Source of the DNA: a virus
IMG/VR virus record: IMGVR_UViG_3300034198_014586
Location: 1 to 53,325 of that record
Length of the DNA stretch: 53,325 bases
Direction: 5' to 3' (one strand)
Under the pieces are notes generated by a model. The model had not been told where the DNA came from. It saw only the letters and a program-made list of their open reading frames with translations, and did not search any database. The position numbers and the translations under genes are program-made. The first letter of the stretch is position 1; every line of letters begins with the position of its first letter. Shown here piece after piece: positions 32,051-41,914 of this stretch.

Positions 32051-32734
32051 ATGGAAGTCAAAAACATTTATCGAGGTAAAGAACTACTACATTATGATTA
32101 TCTAATGAGTTTACGTGACGATCTACGAGAAGACTTTTTTAACGCACATCCAGAATATAGTAATTTAGATGATTGGGCTGGGGATCACTATACCAAAGAT
32201 GGGTGGAAGATTTCTATAATTCAATATGATAATGTTAACGATAAAGAAGACAAAGCGGGAATGAGAGCTGAGATGGCTGCCGCCCAATTACGAGCAGCCA
32301 AAGAAAAATACCCAACGGTGCATGATAACATCTTAATGAAATGGGGTAAAGATTGCATTGTCTGCGGATATGCGGCATTAATGCCTGGTGCGGTGATTGC
32401 TAGACACACCGGAGATGAAAATCGCCACGCTAAAAATATTAGAATACATATTCCTTTAGTAGTGCCAGACGGCGATATCGGTATGGAGATATATGGCGAA
32501 GAAGTTGATTGGTCTGATCTATTTTGTTTTGATAATCAAAAAGTTCACAGCGTATGGAACTTTACAGATAAGCCTAGATTAATTCTGTTATTAGATTTGA
32601 AAAGATCAGTATGCGGATTGCCACAAGGAATTCCCTGGACTAAAGAAAGTGAAGATACTGCACCAGGATTTGCTAAACTATATGGCGAACAAATTGGAGT
32701 ATGCAAATACAATTTGCCGACCGATGTTAAGTGA
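32051..32734 (+). CDS. Aspartyl/asparaginyl beta-hydroxylase-like oxygenase
   Basis: 227 residues, AspH family pattern (Pfam Asp_Arg_Hydrox type). GAVIARHTGDENRHAKNIRI with the metal His, IHIPLVVPDGDIGM, and QKVHSVWNFTDKPRLILLLD with the second His and the 2OG-binding Arg. The HTGDENRH arrangement matches AspH-type enzymes, which often use two His without a carboxylate ligand. Good AAAGGA ribosome-binding site. Six bases separate its stop from the convergent next gene. Confidence 0.82.
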   Translation: MEVKNIYRGKELLHYDYLMSLRDDLREDFFNAHPEYSNLDDWAGDHYTKDGWKISIIQYDNVNDKEDKAGMRAEMAAAQLRAAKEKYPTVHDNILMKWGKDCIVCGYAALMPGAVIARHTGDENRHAKNIRIHIPLVVPDGDIGMEIYGEEVDWSDLFCFDNQKVHSVWNFTDKPRLILLLDLKRSVCGLPQGIPWTKESEDTAPGFAKLYGEQIGVCKYNLPTDVK

Positions 32735-32740
32735 AATAAC

Positions 32741-33526
32741 TTACTCTAGATTTAATATTTTTTTAAATTCTGGAGTAAATTCTCCTTCAACTTTTACATA
32801 AAACCAAACCGGTAAGTGATCGTTTAATTTTCCGTGGTAGTTTCTATCATCAAATGTTAATGAGTAGCAGCCTGCAGTATCATATTCTGCAATTACATTA
32901 TTATTTTGATCAACATCATACATACAAAATCCGTCGCCTAAATTCCATCTAATTAATAATAGATTTCTATTTAAAACTTCTGGAAGTGGTTGTGTTCCTT
33001 CTGTATATGGGAATAGATTATAATCTCTATGTATACTTGGCGCAACATCTGCTGGTTTGTAAAAAATATCAACATTAGTCACATTAAGAAATGGTAATTT
33101 ACTCACCCATTTTTTAAAATCTGCAAATTCATCTGTAACAAAATCTAACCACTGCATTTTATTATGATCACCTGTAGTTAGATGCAATACAGTTATAGGA
33201 GTAGTTCCAAACATTAATGCCATATAAGTTGCTAAATTATTACCTTTGTCGTAAGGTGAATTAGATTCTAATTTTGCAACGTGCTCTTGAATTTCAGTAG
33301 ATGCGGTTGGTATATCTTCGTGATACACATGGTACAAAGATTTTTTATTTCCACTAAATTTTCCCCAATCAGCTGAGGTATCATACCCCCCGGCTACCCA
33401 AGAAGAAATAGATTTTTCAGTATTGGATGCATAAAGATATGCAATTTTAGATTTAAAAGTTAAAAAGGTATCAATGTTAATATGTTTGTCTAATGGTAAA
33501 AATGGGTTACCAGCAAGTGTAAACAT
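32741..33526 (-). CDS. Putative Fe(II)/2OG oxygenase
   Basis: 261 residues, similar to 17869-18648. VAPSIHRDYNLFPYTEG carries the HxD (HRD), LLLIRWNLGDGFCMYDVDQN the central sheet, LTFDDRNYHGKLNDHLPVWF the distal His and FYVKVEGEFTPEF the end strand shared with the paralogue; the 2OG-binding basic residue is Lys here (VKVEG) against Arg there. AAGAGA lies 8-9 bases before the ATG. Confidence 0.68.
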   Translation of the reverse strand: MFTLAGNPFLPLDKHINIDTFLTFKSKIAYLYASNTEKSISSWVAGGYDTSADWGKFSGNKKSLYHVYHEDIPTASTEIQEHVAKLESNSPYDKGNNLATYMALMFGTTPITVLHLTTGDHNKMQWLDFVTDEFADFKKWVSKLPFLNVTNVDIFYKPADVAPSIHRDYNLFPYTEGTQPLPEVLNRNLLLIRWNLGDGFCMYDVDQNNNVIAEYDTAGCYSLTFDDRNYHGKLNDHLPVWFYVKVEGEFTPEFKKILNLE

Positions 33527-33555
33527 TACAATTCTCTTTTATTATTCAGTCGGTA

Positions 33556-34509
33556 TTAACTTAGGTCGACCCAACCAGTACCATTATGACCTTGAAATTT
33601 TCCAGTAGTATTATTGAAAATAATCATACCTTTACTACCGTTAGGAACTTGGGCACTGTTATATATTCCTGTTTGAACAACTGGAGCAGTTAATACTCCG
33701 TTCCCGTCAAATGAAAGAATTTTAGGTATCTGTGATTCGTTGAATACTATTAATTCTAATAAGCCATTCGGATGTAGATTTGTTATATCTGCATCAACAT
33801 CCCATCTAACTGCTAAACCGCCGGCAGGTTTAAAATCTTCTCCAGTATATCCAAGAAATATCATTCCGCCCAGGTAATCACCAGGTTGAGTTGTTTCTCT
33901 GTTAGTTAGAGTTCCTCTTGATGACTGAAAAAGTAAACGACGAACTGCATCGGTAGATCCGTCAGTGAGAGAATTTAGAGTTATTGATGAGTTATCCGTA
34001 GCGTTTGCATTAATTCTAATTTCTTTATTAAAAATTCCAGCGTCCATCCTTGTTTTAAGATCAGCCATCCTACCGTAAACATCAACAAGCGATTCATCTA
34101 GTTTTTGATCTAATAAATTACTAAAATTCCGTTCAAGAATTGGTTTTAGATCTTGTATTCTTTGCTCTACTACTTCAGGAACTCCATCAAACAATTCATT
34201 AGATAACTTATTAGATAGCTCAATAGCCAACCTATTAAACAGTTGAGTAATTAACTCATCAATTTTTGATGTATTAACATCTAATCGAATTTTTTGAGAA
34301 TCTGTATCATAACTAAAGTTTATACAACTAGCGTTAACAGTAGACGTAGAAAAGAACGTAGAAAGTTCGTCTTTTAATACGCTTCTTCCGCCCGGAGTAA
34401 CTCCGTCTCCGTAATATAATGTTTGAGTATCTTTAGTAAAGATATATTCGTCTATAGCGGGGGTTAACGCCAACCGTTCTGAATTCATGAGGTATTTTAA
34501 AGTAAGCAT
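33556..34509 (-). CDS. Tail fibre / receptor-binding protein
   Basis: 317 residues. The N-terminal LTPAIDEYIFTKDTQTLYYG followed by DGVTPGGRSVL is the short beta module common at the start of phage fibre proteins (YxGDGxTPGG). The middle (about 80-150) is heptad-like coiled coil (FNRLAIELSNKLSNELF). The C-terminal GMIIFNNTTGKFQGHNGTGW is a widespread fibre-tip repeat. It lies at the end of a radical SAM / glycosyltransferase / UDP-sugar dehydrogenase run, with its own AATAAATA box. It is the most obvious protein in the cluster that could be the target of the modifying enzymes (inference). Confidence 0.78.
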   Translation of the reverse strand: MLTLKYLMNSERLALTPAIDEYIFTKDTQTLYYGDGVTPGGRSVLKDELSTFFSTSTVNASCINFSYDTDSQKIRLDVNTSKIDELITQLFNRLAIELSNKLSNELFDGVPEVVEQRIQDLKPILERNFSNLLDQKLDESLVDVYGRMADLKTRMDAGIFNKEIRINANATDNSSITLNSLTDGSTDAVRRLLFQSSRGTLTNRETTQPGDYLGGMIFLGYTGEDFKPAGGLAVRWDVDADITNLHPNGLLELIVFNESQIPKILSFDGNGVLTAPVVQTGIYNSAQVPNGSKGMIIFNNTTGKFQGHNGTGWVDLS

Positions 34510-34517
34510 AATATGTT

Positions 34518-34525
34518 TATTTATT
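34518..34525 (-). promoter_or_regulatory. Late promoter box AATAAATA of the fibre gene
   Basis: Exact NATAAATA on the minus strand, eight bases before the ATG at 34509 and overlapping the stop codon of the dehydrogenase gene. The fibre can thus be expressed apart from the long upstream run. Confidence 0.6.
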
Positions 34526-35753
34526 AAGAAAATCTAGGGTTGCCGTAATGTATTACACGTAGCCCATCAATGCTTGGAAACTGTCTCCAGGGGTCAACAA
34601 CAACGCTACCTTTTGGTATATCACAATATAAACTATCTGGTTGTAGTTCAACCCCTGTTCCAGAATATGTTACTTTTGCGTTATGTGCCATTAAGAAGAT
34701 TGAAGGTAGCCCATTGTAGTGCATATCATCAGTAAGAGGATCAACATAGGTTAACGGAACATTACTTGCTTCTACAAAATGTCCTACTAACTCTGAGTAG
34801 CTGCCAATAGTGTAAGGTACGTATGGCTTGTATGCTCTGCCATGTATCACTACAGGCAATCCTGTTTCATTGTGTAGGTCTATTAGTCGCTGTGCCATAC
34901 GTTCTGCTTGCTTGTCTCTACTGTGCATGATAGCGTGGAACAAGTCATAGCCTAAGTCTAGTTTTTCTGCAAGGAATCGTAGAGCAATATTATCGCGAGG
35001 ATGGCAAGCACCTGCGTCACCTAACCCTGCTGTTAGATACTTAGGTCCTGTAATACGCTGTGTTGCTGCCTTGAGGGCGTCTGTTACTACATCAACATTG
35101 ATATTGCCGTTAACTTCTGCAACATCCTGTATCATATTAACTAGACCAATCTTAGCACTAATGAATGTGTTGTAAAATACTTTGATAGCTTCTGCTTCGT
35201 CCCATGTACCTACATTGATCTGTGGAGCATTCTGCATGATAGGTTTATAAAAGTCTATTAACAGTTGTGCATCGCCTGTGCGTGTTCCGTCCTCTGTACC
35301 AATGATAAGACATTCTGGATTGACCATGTCCCATTTAACAGAACCCATGGCAATAAGATACGGATTGTATATAAAGCGAGCATTGGTAATACACTTAACT
35401 AGGTGCTCGCGAACTGTGCCAGGCAATACTGTACTAATCAAAACAACTAACTGATTTTGATATACATGTCTATTAATTTCTGTCAATACTTTCTGTACTG
35501 TACTGTAATCGAAATCTTTAGGAGGCATATCAGCAATGGGAGTACTGCCACCGTAGGCAGGATCATGGGGAGTTGGCACTGCTACAAATATAATATCAGC
35601 ATCTTCTACTGCATCTTTAACAGTTTTCTTAATGGCTACTGACACTGTAGGTTCTACTAAGGCTATATCATAACCTGATACATTGTAATGGTCTGCCATT
35701 ACTTCTGCACAAGGCAATCCTAGTTTACCTAATCCGATCATTGCGACTTTCAT
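34524..35753 (-). CDS. UDP-glucose/GDP-mannose dehydrogenase family
   Basis: 409 residues. N-terminal NAD-binding MKVAMIGLGKLGLPCAEVMA; IIFVAVPTPHDP; catalytic Cys in LGDAGACHPRDN (about residue 250), the counterpart of GxCFPKD. The C-terminal UDP-binding region is present (VVIHGRAYKPYVPYTIGSYS). The family oxidises a nucleotide sugar's C6 alcohol to the uronic acid in two NAD steps. Overlaps the upstream SGNH gene by ATGA. It would provide an acidic sugar donor for the glycosyltransferases nearby (inference). Confidence 0.87.
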   Translation of the reverse strand: MKVAMIGLGKLGLPCAEVMADHYNVSGYDIALVEPTVSVAIKKTVKDAVEDADIIFVAVPTPHDPAYGGSTPIADMPPKDFDYSTVQKVLTEINRHVYQNQLVVLISTVLPGTVREHLVKCITNARFIYNPYLIAMGSVKWDMVNPECLIIGTEDGTRTGDAQLLIDFYKPIMQNAPQINVGTWDEAEAIKVFYNTFISAKIGLVNMIQDVAEVNGNINVDVVTDALKAATQRITGPKYLTAGLGDAGACHPRDNIALRFLAEKLDLGYDLFHAIMHSRDKQAERMAQRLIDLHNETGLPVVIHGRAYKPYVPYTIGSYSELVGHFVEASNVPLTYVDPLTDDMHYNGLPSIFLMAHNAKVTYSGTGVELQPDSLYCDIPKGSVVVDPWRQFPSIDGLRVIHYGNPRFS

Positions 35754-36550
35754 GGTATTCCTTTTAAGTTAAAATCCCAACTGGGAATATATTTCTTGAT
35801 TATGTCTACAATAGTTATTTGTGTTTTTTGATAATCCATATTTTTGTTTACTTTATTAGATATATCTTGTTGCATCTTATGTAACATATCTCTATTATCA
35901 CCGAGGTCTAAATTAAATTTATCACTGATGTAGTTATCGAAAAAAGCTAGGTGTGAAGCAATATCTGGGTGGCCATCACTACAATTATCATTAAACTGAG
36001 TATTTGATTTCATTGGCCAGCAATCTAATTGAGGTAAGTGCGGCACCCAATATTCAGCAATAGGATATGTATATTCACCCTCATATGGACTATTCAAAAA
36101 ACCTAGATAATGTGGGATACCGGATTCCATTTCAAGATAGGGAAACATATTAAATTGATAGGGAATGTTATAAGCTCTATTAGCAGTTAATATAGCTGTA
36201 GAATTTTTTATAATGTCGTTTTCCCAACTCCAGTATTTTCTAACAAAGGTTTTATCATAAAATGGATTGTTGAATATATTACCGTGGAATCTCCAATGGT
36301 CCTTATATCTATCTTCTCGAGTCCAACTACTCCATTGTACTATAATAGCATCTCGATCGGTGAATTTATACTGTGCATCAAATTCTGCAAGACGGCATAG
36401 GATTCCCATATTGCCTATCCCAGGTCTACCTAAATTATGTACTGGTCGATCAGTAGCCAGGGCAATTATATCAGCCCAAGTAGGCCAATAGTATTTGGTC
36501 CAACTACACCCAAAAATAAAATATCTATCATAGTTTATAGGAGTAGTCAT
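35750..36550 (-). CDS. SGNH-like protein, GCS type
   Basis: 266 residues. RYFIFGCSWTKYYWPTWADI (GCS in place of GDS; nucleophile Ser about 16), NLGRPGIGNMGIL as Gly/Asn block, IIVQWSSWTREDRY, and DGHPDIASHLAFF with the late Asp/His. Paralogue of 39888-40655 (shared FGCSxTxYxWPTWADxIA and SxxREDRY). Marine phages carry such proteins next to radical SAM genes. Overlaps B12-type radical SAM gene upstream and the dehydrogenase downstream by ATGA each. Confidence 0.65.
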   Translation of the reverse strand: MTTPINYDRYFIFGCSWTKYYWPTWADIIALATDRPVHNLGRPGIGNMGILCRLAEFDAQYKFTDRDAIIVQWSSWTREDRYKDHWRFHGNIFNNPFYDKTFVRKYWSWENDIIKNSTAILTANRAYNIPYQFNMFPYLEMESGIPHYLGFLNSPYEGEYTYPIAEYWVPHLPQLDCWPMKSNTQFNDNCSDGHPDIASHLAFFDNYISDKFNLDLGDNRDMLHKMQQDISNKVNKNMDYQKTQITIVDIIKKYIPSWDFNLKGIP

Positions 36551-38688
36551 TCTTTTACTTTCTTCATAAATTTAATAGGCTGTATGTCTATAGCTCGGTC
36601 AGGTACAGAGACTTCGTACTGCAATAAATTACTCCAATCGCCGATATCTTGCCACTCATAGTTAAATGACCAATCAATTGTTTTATTCAATTGTCGTTCT
36701 TCATCGATTAGATCTCTAAATTCTTCATTGCTACGTCCATCCATTCCCCAACTTGGTTTGCCAAGCTGTCTTGCTCGCAACGCAGGATTGCTGGTCATTC
36801 TAGAAAAGTCTTGGGCAAAGAATGCTCCCCAGCGGTCTTCTGTTCTATATGGATCCGGTTCTACGTGTTGTTTAAAATCAAAGTTAAAGTCCGCTGTCCA
36901 TGTACCTTCATCTGTTATAGTAAAATTATAATCGGCTGTAAACTTTCCAGTACCATATTGGTCACCAAACTCCGTTGTATCTAGGTCGGGACTGAATTTA
37001 ATATTAGCAGTATATCCACCGCGAGTTTTCCATAACATACGCAGAAATGGCCAGATTTCATTAACCAGCGAATCGGCATAAGGATTAATGTCTGTTTTAA
37101 TTATATTATAATCAAAGTCTTCGTAGGTAATTTCTTTTTGATATCTTATATTGTTAAATTGTATTTTGTAATGACTATGTTTAAGATTAGGTCGTACAGG
37201 ATAACTTATCTTTTTTTCTGTAATCATTTGATCTAAAAACATACTAATACACTTTACACGAATTAGAACATGAGATCCACCCATTCTAAAGTCTTTGGTT
37301 ATCCAGTGCCCAAGATATTTGTGATATGATAGGTTAAACTTGTCTGGATTTTGTCCTGTAATTGTTTCTGGACCTTGCCCAAAGCCAATGCCAGTAGACA
37401 TGTTGTTTATGCTCATGTTTCTATTACGCCAAAGGAATGTCATTGTATCGGCATAGTCCTGGCCTGACTCTGTAGGGAACCCAACAATCCAATTAGTTGC
37501 GGCTTCAATTCCTACTGCCTTGCCATCGCGAAAGTTCTGTTCCATTTCAGCAATAGTAACACCTTTGGCCATGGCATCCAATACATTTTGACTGCCTGAT
37601 TCGCACCCGTAGTTCAACATCATACATCCAGAGTCTGCTAGATCTTTAAGGTATTCTAAATCCATGCGGCCATCACAACGAGCATAACCGGTCCATTTGA
37701 TTTTAAAACCCTTTTCAATGATACCTTTAGCAAATGCTCGAAGCTCTTTTAGATTACCGTTTACAAGACTATCGATAAACCAAAATACTGTAGTTCCTTT
37801 ATTGTTATACAAGTACTCTACTTCTGATAAGATACTCATTGCCATGCGTTGACGATACTTCCAAAAGTGTGTTTCTTCGCAGAACGTACATTTGGCAATA
37901 CACCCTCTACTTAGTTCTGTTGTAACTCCGTTAGGTATCTTGTATTCGTTAAAGTCAATACCAGCATAGTCGGGCATAGGGAAGTTGTTTAGATTGAGTC
38001 GTTGATCTAAAGGTTGAGTAAGTCGTTGTAAATCAACGTGATCGATATTGTTTTCTATTTCTTCCAATATCTTTAGAATAGCTTCTTCGCCTTCTCCGCT
38101 AACAACGTAGTCATAATAGGGTTCTGTAACAAAATAACCTTTCTGTACATTAGGACCACCTACAGCAATTTTTACATCTGGTAGCCGTTCTCTCAACTTT
38201 TGTATCATCCATTTGGTCGGCTCTTCATTCATTTGGTAGATACTGAACCCTACAATGGTAGGAGCATACTCAACTATTACTTCTAGAGATTCTAATAACA
38301 CTGGTTCAATTAAAGGATGTATAACTTTATAGTTGTCTCCATTCCATCGCCAGATTGTTGTAGGATCCCAAAGTTTATAATTCAGCAGATTATTTGCTTC
38401 AATGTGTTTTTTATAGTATTGATATGCTTTGATATTGATATCAATTATCTTACTTTCGTAGCCTGCTTCTTTAGCAACTGCCGATAGCCTACATAGATTA
38501 AATGGCGGGAACTCTGCGGCCCACTGCGGACATATTACCAACATCAACTTGGTATTTCTTACAGCGTGATGTATTTCTACATCTGTGAGATTCTTTTGCT
38601 GAGTAGGTTTAGCATATTGAGCAATAGCATTTAACGTGGTTAAATGTTTGTCGTTGGCTAGTTCGACTAGGCTAATATCTTTAGACAT
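36547..38688 (-). CDS. B12-binding-type radical SAM protein
   Basis: 713 residues. Residues about 45-200 form the cobalamin-binding-type Rossmann domain (MLVICPQWAAEFPPFNLCRL, IVGFSIYQMNEE, VKIAVGGPN). The radical SAM cluster motif is RGCIAKCTFC (Cys263/267/270), then VFWFIDSLVNGN and NYGCESGSQNVLDAM. A C-terminal part of about 200 residues has no match I know. The usual DxHxxG cobalamin His is not evident, so B12 may be absent or bound base-off. Such enzymes often methylate unactivated carbons or rearrange skeletons. Overlaps both neighbours. Confidence 0.85.
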   Translation of the reverse strand: MSKDISLVELANDKHLTTLNAIAQYAKPTQQKNLTDVEIHHAVRNTKLMLVICPQWAAEFPPFNLCRLSAVAKEAGYESKIIDINIKAYQYYKKHIEANNLLNYKLWDPTTIWRWNGDNYKVIHPLIEPVLLESLEVIVEYAPTIVGFSIYQMNEEPTKWMIQKLRERLPDVKIAVGGPNVQKGYFVTEPYYDYVVSGEGEEAILKILEEIENNIDHVDLQRLTQPLDQRLNLNNFPMPDYAGIDFNEYKIPNGVTTELSRGCIAKCTFCEETHFWKYRQRMAMSILSEVEYLYNNKGTTVFWFIDSLVNGNLKELRAFAKGIIEKGFKIKWTGYARCDGRMDLEYLKDLADSGCMMLNYGCESGSQNVLDAMAKGVTIAEMEQNFRDGKAVGIEAATNWIVGFPTESGQDYADTMTFLWRNRNMSINNMSTGIGFGQGPETITGQNPDKFNLSYHKYLGHWITKDFRMGGSHVLIRVKCISMFLDQMITEKKISYPVRPNLKHSHYKIQFNNIRYQKEITYEDFDYNIIKTDINPYADSLVNEIWPFLRMLWKTRGGYTANIKFSPDLDTTEFGDQYGTGKFTADYNFTITDEGTWTADFNFDFKQHVEPDPYRTEDRWGAFFAQDFSRMTSNPALRARQLGKPSWGMDGRSNEEFRDLIDEERQLNKTIDWSFNYEWQDIGDWSNLLQYEVSVPDRAIDIQPIKFMKKVKE

Positions 38689-39859
38689 AATTCACCGGTT
38701 GAGAAAAAGAATTCTTTGTAATAAGCATTGTGTGATTATATCGGCATATCTTTACTGCCTCTTCTAAAAATACACATAGCTCATCGGTTGTTAAATTACA
38801 AAGACGCTCTATTTCGTTGGCAATCATTATCATACGTTTCCCGTCATCGAGTTCGAGATCGTAACTTTCGTCAATGATTCCACTAAATGTTCTGTACCCT
38901 AAAGATCTTACTGCGTCTAAACTATGCGGAACCGATACTAAAACAAAAGGGTGGCTACAGGTAATTGCTTTGTATATTTTTTCACTTAGAAATCTAACTT
39001 TTGGATACCAACGCCGTGTATGGAATGTTGTTTCAGAAACCACACTGAAGTAGCTGTTTAGATAATACTGGTCAGTGGTTTTTGTTAAGTCAGCACGATT
39101 AATAAACAATTCGTCAGTATCAAGATACAAAGGAGGCAATGTTTTAACACCTTCACATTCTTTTAATAATGACATAGTTTCTTGATCATTTTGATAATAA
39201 TGTGTTAGTTCTTGCCACCTTTTATCCCAGTTATCTTCTGCATCGCACGGTCCAAAACTTACATATCCGTTATCCAGCAATTTCTTTTTATATAGTAATG
39301 CTGTTAGAAAAGGACGATGTAGTCGCCAACGTCGATTAAGGTTTAGAAATTTCTTAGGATATTCTTTACGACGCAACGTAGATAGCGGTACTCCCCTATT
39401 CACATGTAGTGCTTTTGAATTTAGTTCATATTCAAAGACATTACACCACAAAACCTTAATTGGCTTTTTATTCAGTTTATCAGCAATTTGAGATACGTAA
39501 TCGGCCATGTCAAACACCACAGTTAACAGAATAATTTGCTCTTCTGGAATGTTTTCTTTTACTACAAGATTTTCATATATACCGTCAACGCTGTCTAGAA
39601 ATGGTTCAAGAGAATTATCTAATACTAAAAATACCTCACCGGCACGTATCCTGAGTAATATATCTGGAGGAACTATCTCGTTAATGTTGTAAACTTTAAA
39701 ACTATTGCGGCACGAAAATAAACAATACCATGCGGTGGCGGTGTCTTGAACTTTTCTCAAGATTGTCATTGATGCCGTATCCTCAGTAGTCCAACGAATT
39801 GATGGATTATTTGGATCGTAGGTAGCAACTAACGGAACAGTGGTATTCAGAAACTCCAT
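38681..39859 (-). CDS. Glycosyltransferase-like protein, GT-B type
   Basis: 392 residues. The C-terminal block VVSETTFHTRRWYPKVRFLS, EKIYKAITCSHPFVLVSVP, then LRSLGYRTFSGIIDESYD is shared with 40643-41914 and 48895-50088 (SExxF/Y ... LSEKxxKxxxxxHPxxL ... LGxxT ... IDxSYD). These look like GT10/exostosin-type donor-site halves. The N-terminal half is less conserved, fitting different acceptors. Overlaps the B12-type gene by eight bases. Confidence 0.65.
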   Translation of the reverse strand: MEFLNTTVPLVATYDPNNPSIRWTTEDTASMTILRKVQDTATAWYCLFSCRNSFKVYNINEIVPPDILLRIRAGEVFLVLDNSLEPFLDSVDGIYENLVVKENIPEEQIILLTVVFDMADYVSQIADKLNKKPIKVLWCNVFEYELNSKALHVNRGVPLSTLRRKEYPKKFLNLNRRWRLHRPFLTALLYKKKLLDNGYVSFGPCDAEDNWDKRWQELTHYYQNDQETMSLLKECEGVKTLPPLYLDTDELFINRADLTKTTDQYYLNSYFSVVSETTFHTRRWYPKVRFLSEKIYKAITCSHPFVLVSVPHSLDAVRSLGYRTFSGIIDESYDLELDDGKRMIMIANEIERLCNLTTDELCVFLEEAVKICRYNHTMLITKNSFSQPVNYV

Positions 39860-39887
39860 ATCTAATTATAAATGAATCAATCCTATT

Positions 39888-40655
39888 TTACAACCGATGT
39901 GGAGGAGTAGTGTGTTTATGTTTTTGAATTTCTGTTAACACCCAAGCATCGGTAATTATTGTTTCCCATTTATCAATAAATTGTTTAGTTGATTCTTCAA
40001 AAGTCAGACCAGGAAATACCTTTTGGAGATAGTTAGCATGTGATCTAGTAGATGGGTGGTAATCGTGTGTTTGATACCCGCCTGGATTTGCGATTGGATG
40101 CTGTGGCCATTTGCCATTCAACTCCGCAGTTAATATATCTGTTTTAATTGCACTAGTAGTAGATTCAAAATGCTGGAGTACATCGTCGACCCGCATATTA
40201 GGTTGTTCTGAAGTGTTTTGAAGATGTGTAAATGGTGCCATGTTTAACATATAATAGTTAGTATCAATATTATCTAACATTCCTTTACACATTGTAATCA
40301 ACGAAAGATCTCTTAAAAGATATCCCCTTGTGTCGGCAAACTTTTTAACAAACTCGTCATCATACCATCCTTGTGAATATATATTGCCAGGAGTTAGCCA
40401 ATTGTTGTTAACATATCGATCTTCTCTAGAAACTCCGCTCCACATAATTATAACCAAGTCATCTTTATTAAATTGATGTCTTACATTGGCTTCGGTTACT
40501 TGACAGGAAATAAACAAATTGCCGCCACCCGACTGACCATAGTTGTAGGACTCGGGTATTTCCTGTGCTATAACATCTGCCCAAGTTGGCCAAAAGTATT
40601 GAGTCATGCTACAGCCAAACGCAAAAAATCGTTTATATTGTTTTAAGTCAAGCAT
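39888..40655 (-). CDS. SGNH-like protein, GCS type
   Basis: 255 residues, paralogue of 35750-36550: RFFAFGCSMTQYFWPTWADV, QSGGGNLFISCQV, IIMWSGVSREDRY, and DYHPSTRSHANYL with the late Asp-His pair. The start overlaps the upstream glycosyltransferase by 13 bases. A role in removing or adding acyl groups on the glycan is possible; GCS in place of GDS keeps the Ser. Confidence 0.65.
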   Translation of the reverse strand: MLDLKQYKRFFAFGCSMTQYFWPTWADVIAQEIPESYNYGQSGGGNLFISCQVTEANVRHQFNKDDLVIIMWSGVSREDRYVNNNWLTPGNIYSQGWYDDEFVKKFADTRGYLLRDLSLITMCKGMLDNIDTNYYMLNMAPFTHLQNTSEQPNMRVDDVLQHFESTTSAIKTDILTAELNGKWPQHPIANPGGYQTHDYHPSTRSHANYLQKVFPGLTFEESTKQFIDKWETIITDAWVLTEIQKHKHTTPPHRL

Positions 40656-41914
40656 TGGAAATATTCCTTTGATTTTTGTAGTACTTCATTGATTGACACT
40701 CGATAAAAATCATTTTCTTTATAAAAATTAAAATTATGAATAATGGCAGGCATCGAATGTTCAATTCTAATTAGTTTTTCTTCTTTGGATAAATTAATCC
40801 ATTTAACTAGTTCTTTATGAACAGCATCAAATCGCTTTCGATTATCTACAATGCTATCGTACGAAGTATCTATACCACACCAGTCAGTCTTAAACCCTAG
40901 GTTTTCTATTACCTTAAGAGTGCCTGCACCAGCAAACAGCAACATTGGGTGTCCCATCATTAAGGGTTTAAAAACCTTTTCTGATAGAAACGCAACATCT
41001 TCAAGGAAGAGGGTTTCTGTAATAACAGTTAATAAACTATTTTTATATATGTCAGTATTAAATTGAGGACCTGCATTGTGCGTTTCCCAATTGCCGTCAA
41101 TAAACCTAGGATAGTATTCATTCATAATACTGTGAAATCGCTTGTCAGCATCTTCTCGAGTTTCGGTTTCTTTTCTAATTAAATCAATTGCCGCCCAGTC
41201 ATGTTCAGTTGCTTTTTGGTTAGCACTTACTAGTCCCTTGTCTAATATACCATCGCTTGCTAATTGGCAAAGGTGAGCACCTCTATGTGATCGATAAACT
41301 CTATTCAAACTATTATAATCTAACGCTGTTGGATTATTAATAGCATCTAAAATAACAGGAGTTTTAGGAACAGCGTCCCAATTACTTCCGATGAATACTC
41401 GAGCAAAGTGACAGCAATACATAACATCAAACAATTTTGGCTGATTAGTTTTTAAAAGCCAATTGTTATATTGCTGTTCTATTTTATTATTACCATGGGT
41501 AATTAGTATCGAGCCAGAGGGCAGTCCTCTTTCAAGCATTGCATCAGTTGTTAATTTAAAACAATCAAACTGCCCTTCTACCACCATAGGGCCGCCTTCT
41601 CGATCAGCTGATATAATAATACGCAATTTGTAGTCTTTTGCCATATCAATTATACGCTGTGGAATTTCTTTGATAATATGATCAACTGGGCCGCCCGAAA
41701 CTGCACCGCACCACCAGTTAGGATCTCTAGTAACATCAATAAAATAACAGCCCGGAGTATCATAATTTCTTAGAATATCAACTTCTTCGCCCCATGTCTG
41801 AAGCTGGTGTTGTATTGGTGCACCGGCAGCTACTAACCATCCAGGATTATCGTCCCCAATTAAAAAACTAAGATTACTAGTATGTTTGTTTAAATTGTCA
41901 AAATATATTTTCAT
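40643..41914 (-). CDS. Glycosyltransferase-like protein, GT-B type
   Basis: 423 residues. C-terminal VITETLFLEDVAFLSEKVFK, PLMMGHPMLLFAGAGTL, LGFKTDWCGIDTSYDSIVDN matches 38681-39859 and 48895-50088. RVYRSHRGAHLCQLASDGIL in the centre and an N-terminal HQLQTWGEEVDILR are specific to it. Probably a nucleotide-sugar transferase. Overlaps radical SAM and SGNH genes on either side. Confidence 0.65.
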   Translation of the reverse strand: MKIYFDNLNKHTSNLSFLIGDDNPGWLVAAGAPIQHQLQTWGEEVDILRNYDTPGCYFIDVTRDPNWWCGAVSGGPVDHIIKEIPQRIIDMAKDYKLRIIISADREGGPMVVEGQFDCFKLTTDAMLERGLPSGSILITHGNNKIEQQYNNWLLKTNQPKLFDVMYCCHFARVFIGSNWDAVPKTPVILDAINNPTALDYNSLNRVYRSHRGAHLCQLASDGILDKGLVSANQKATEHDWAAIDLIRKETETREDADKRFHSIMNEYYPRFIDGNWETHNAGPQFNTDIYKNSLLTVITETLFLEDVAFLSEKVFKPLMMGHPMLLFAGAGTLKVIENLGFKTDWCGIDTSYDSIVDNRKRFDAVHKELVKWINLSKEEKLIRIEHSMPAIIHNFNFYKENDFYRVSINEVLQKSKEYFQCLT

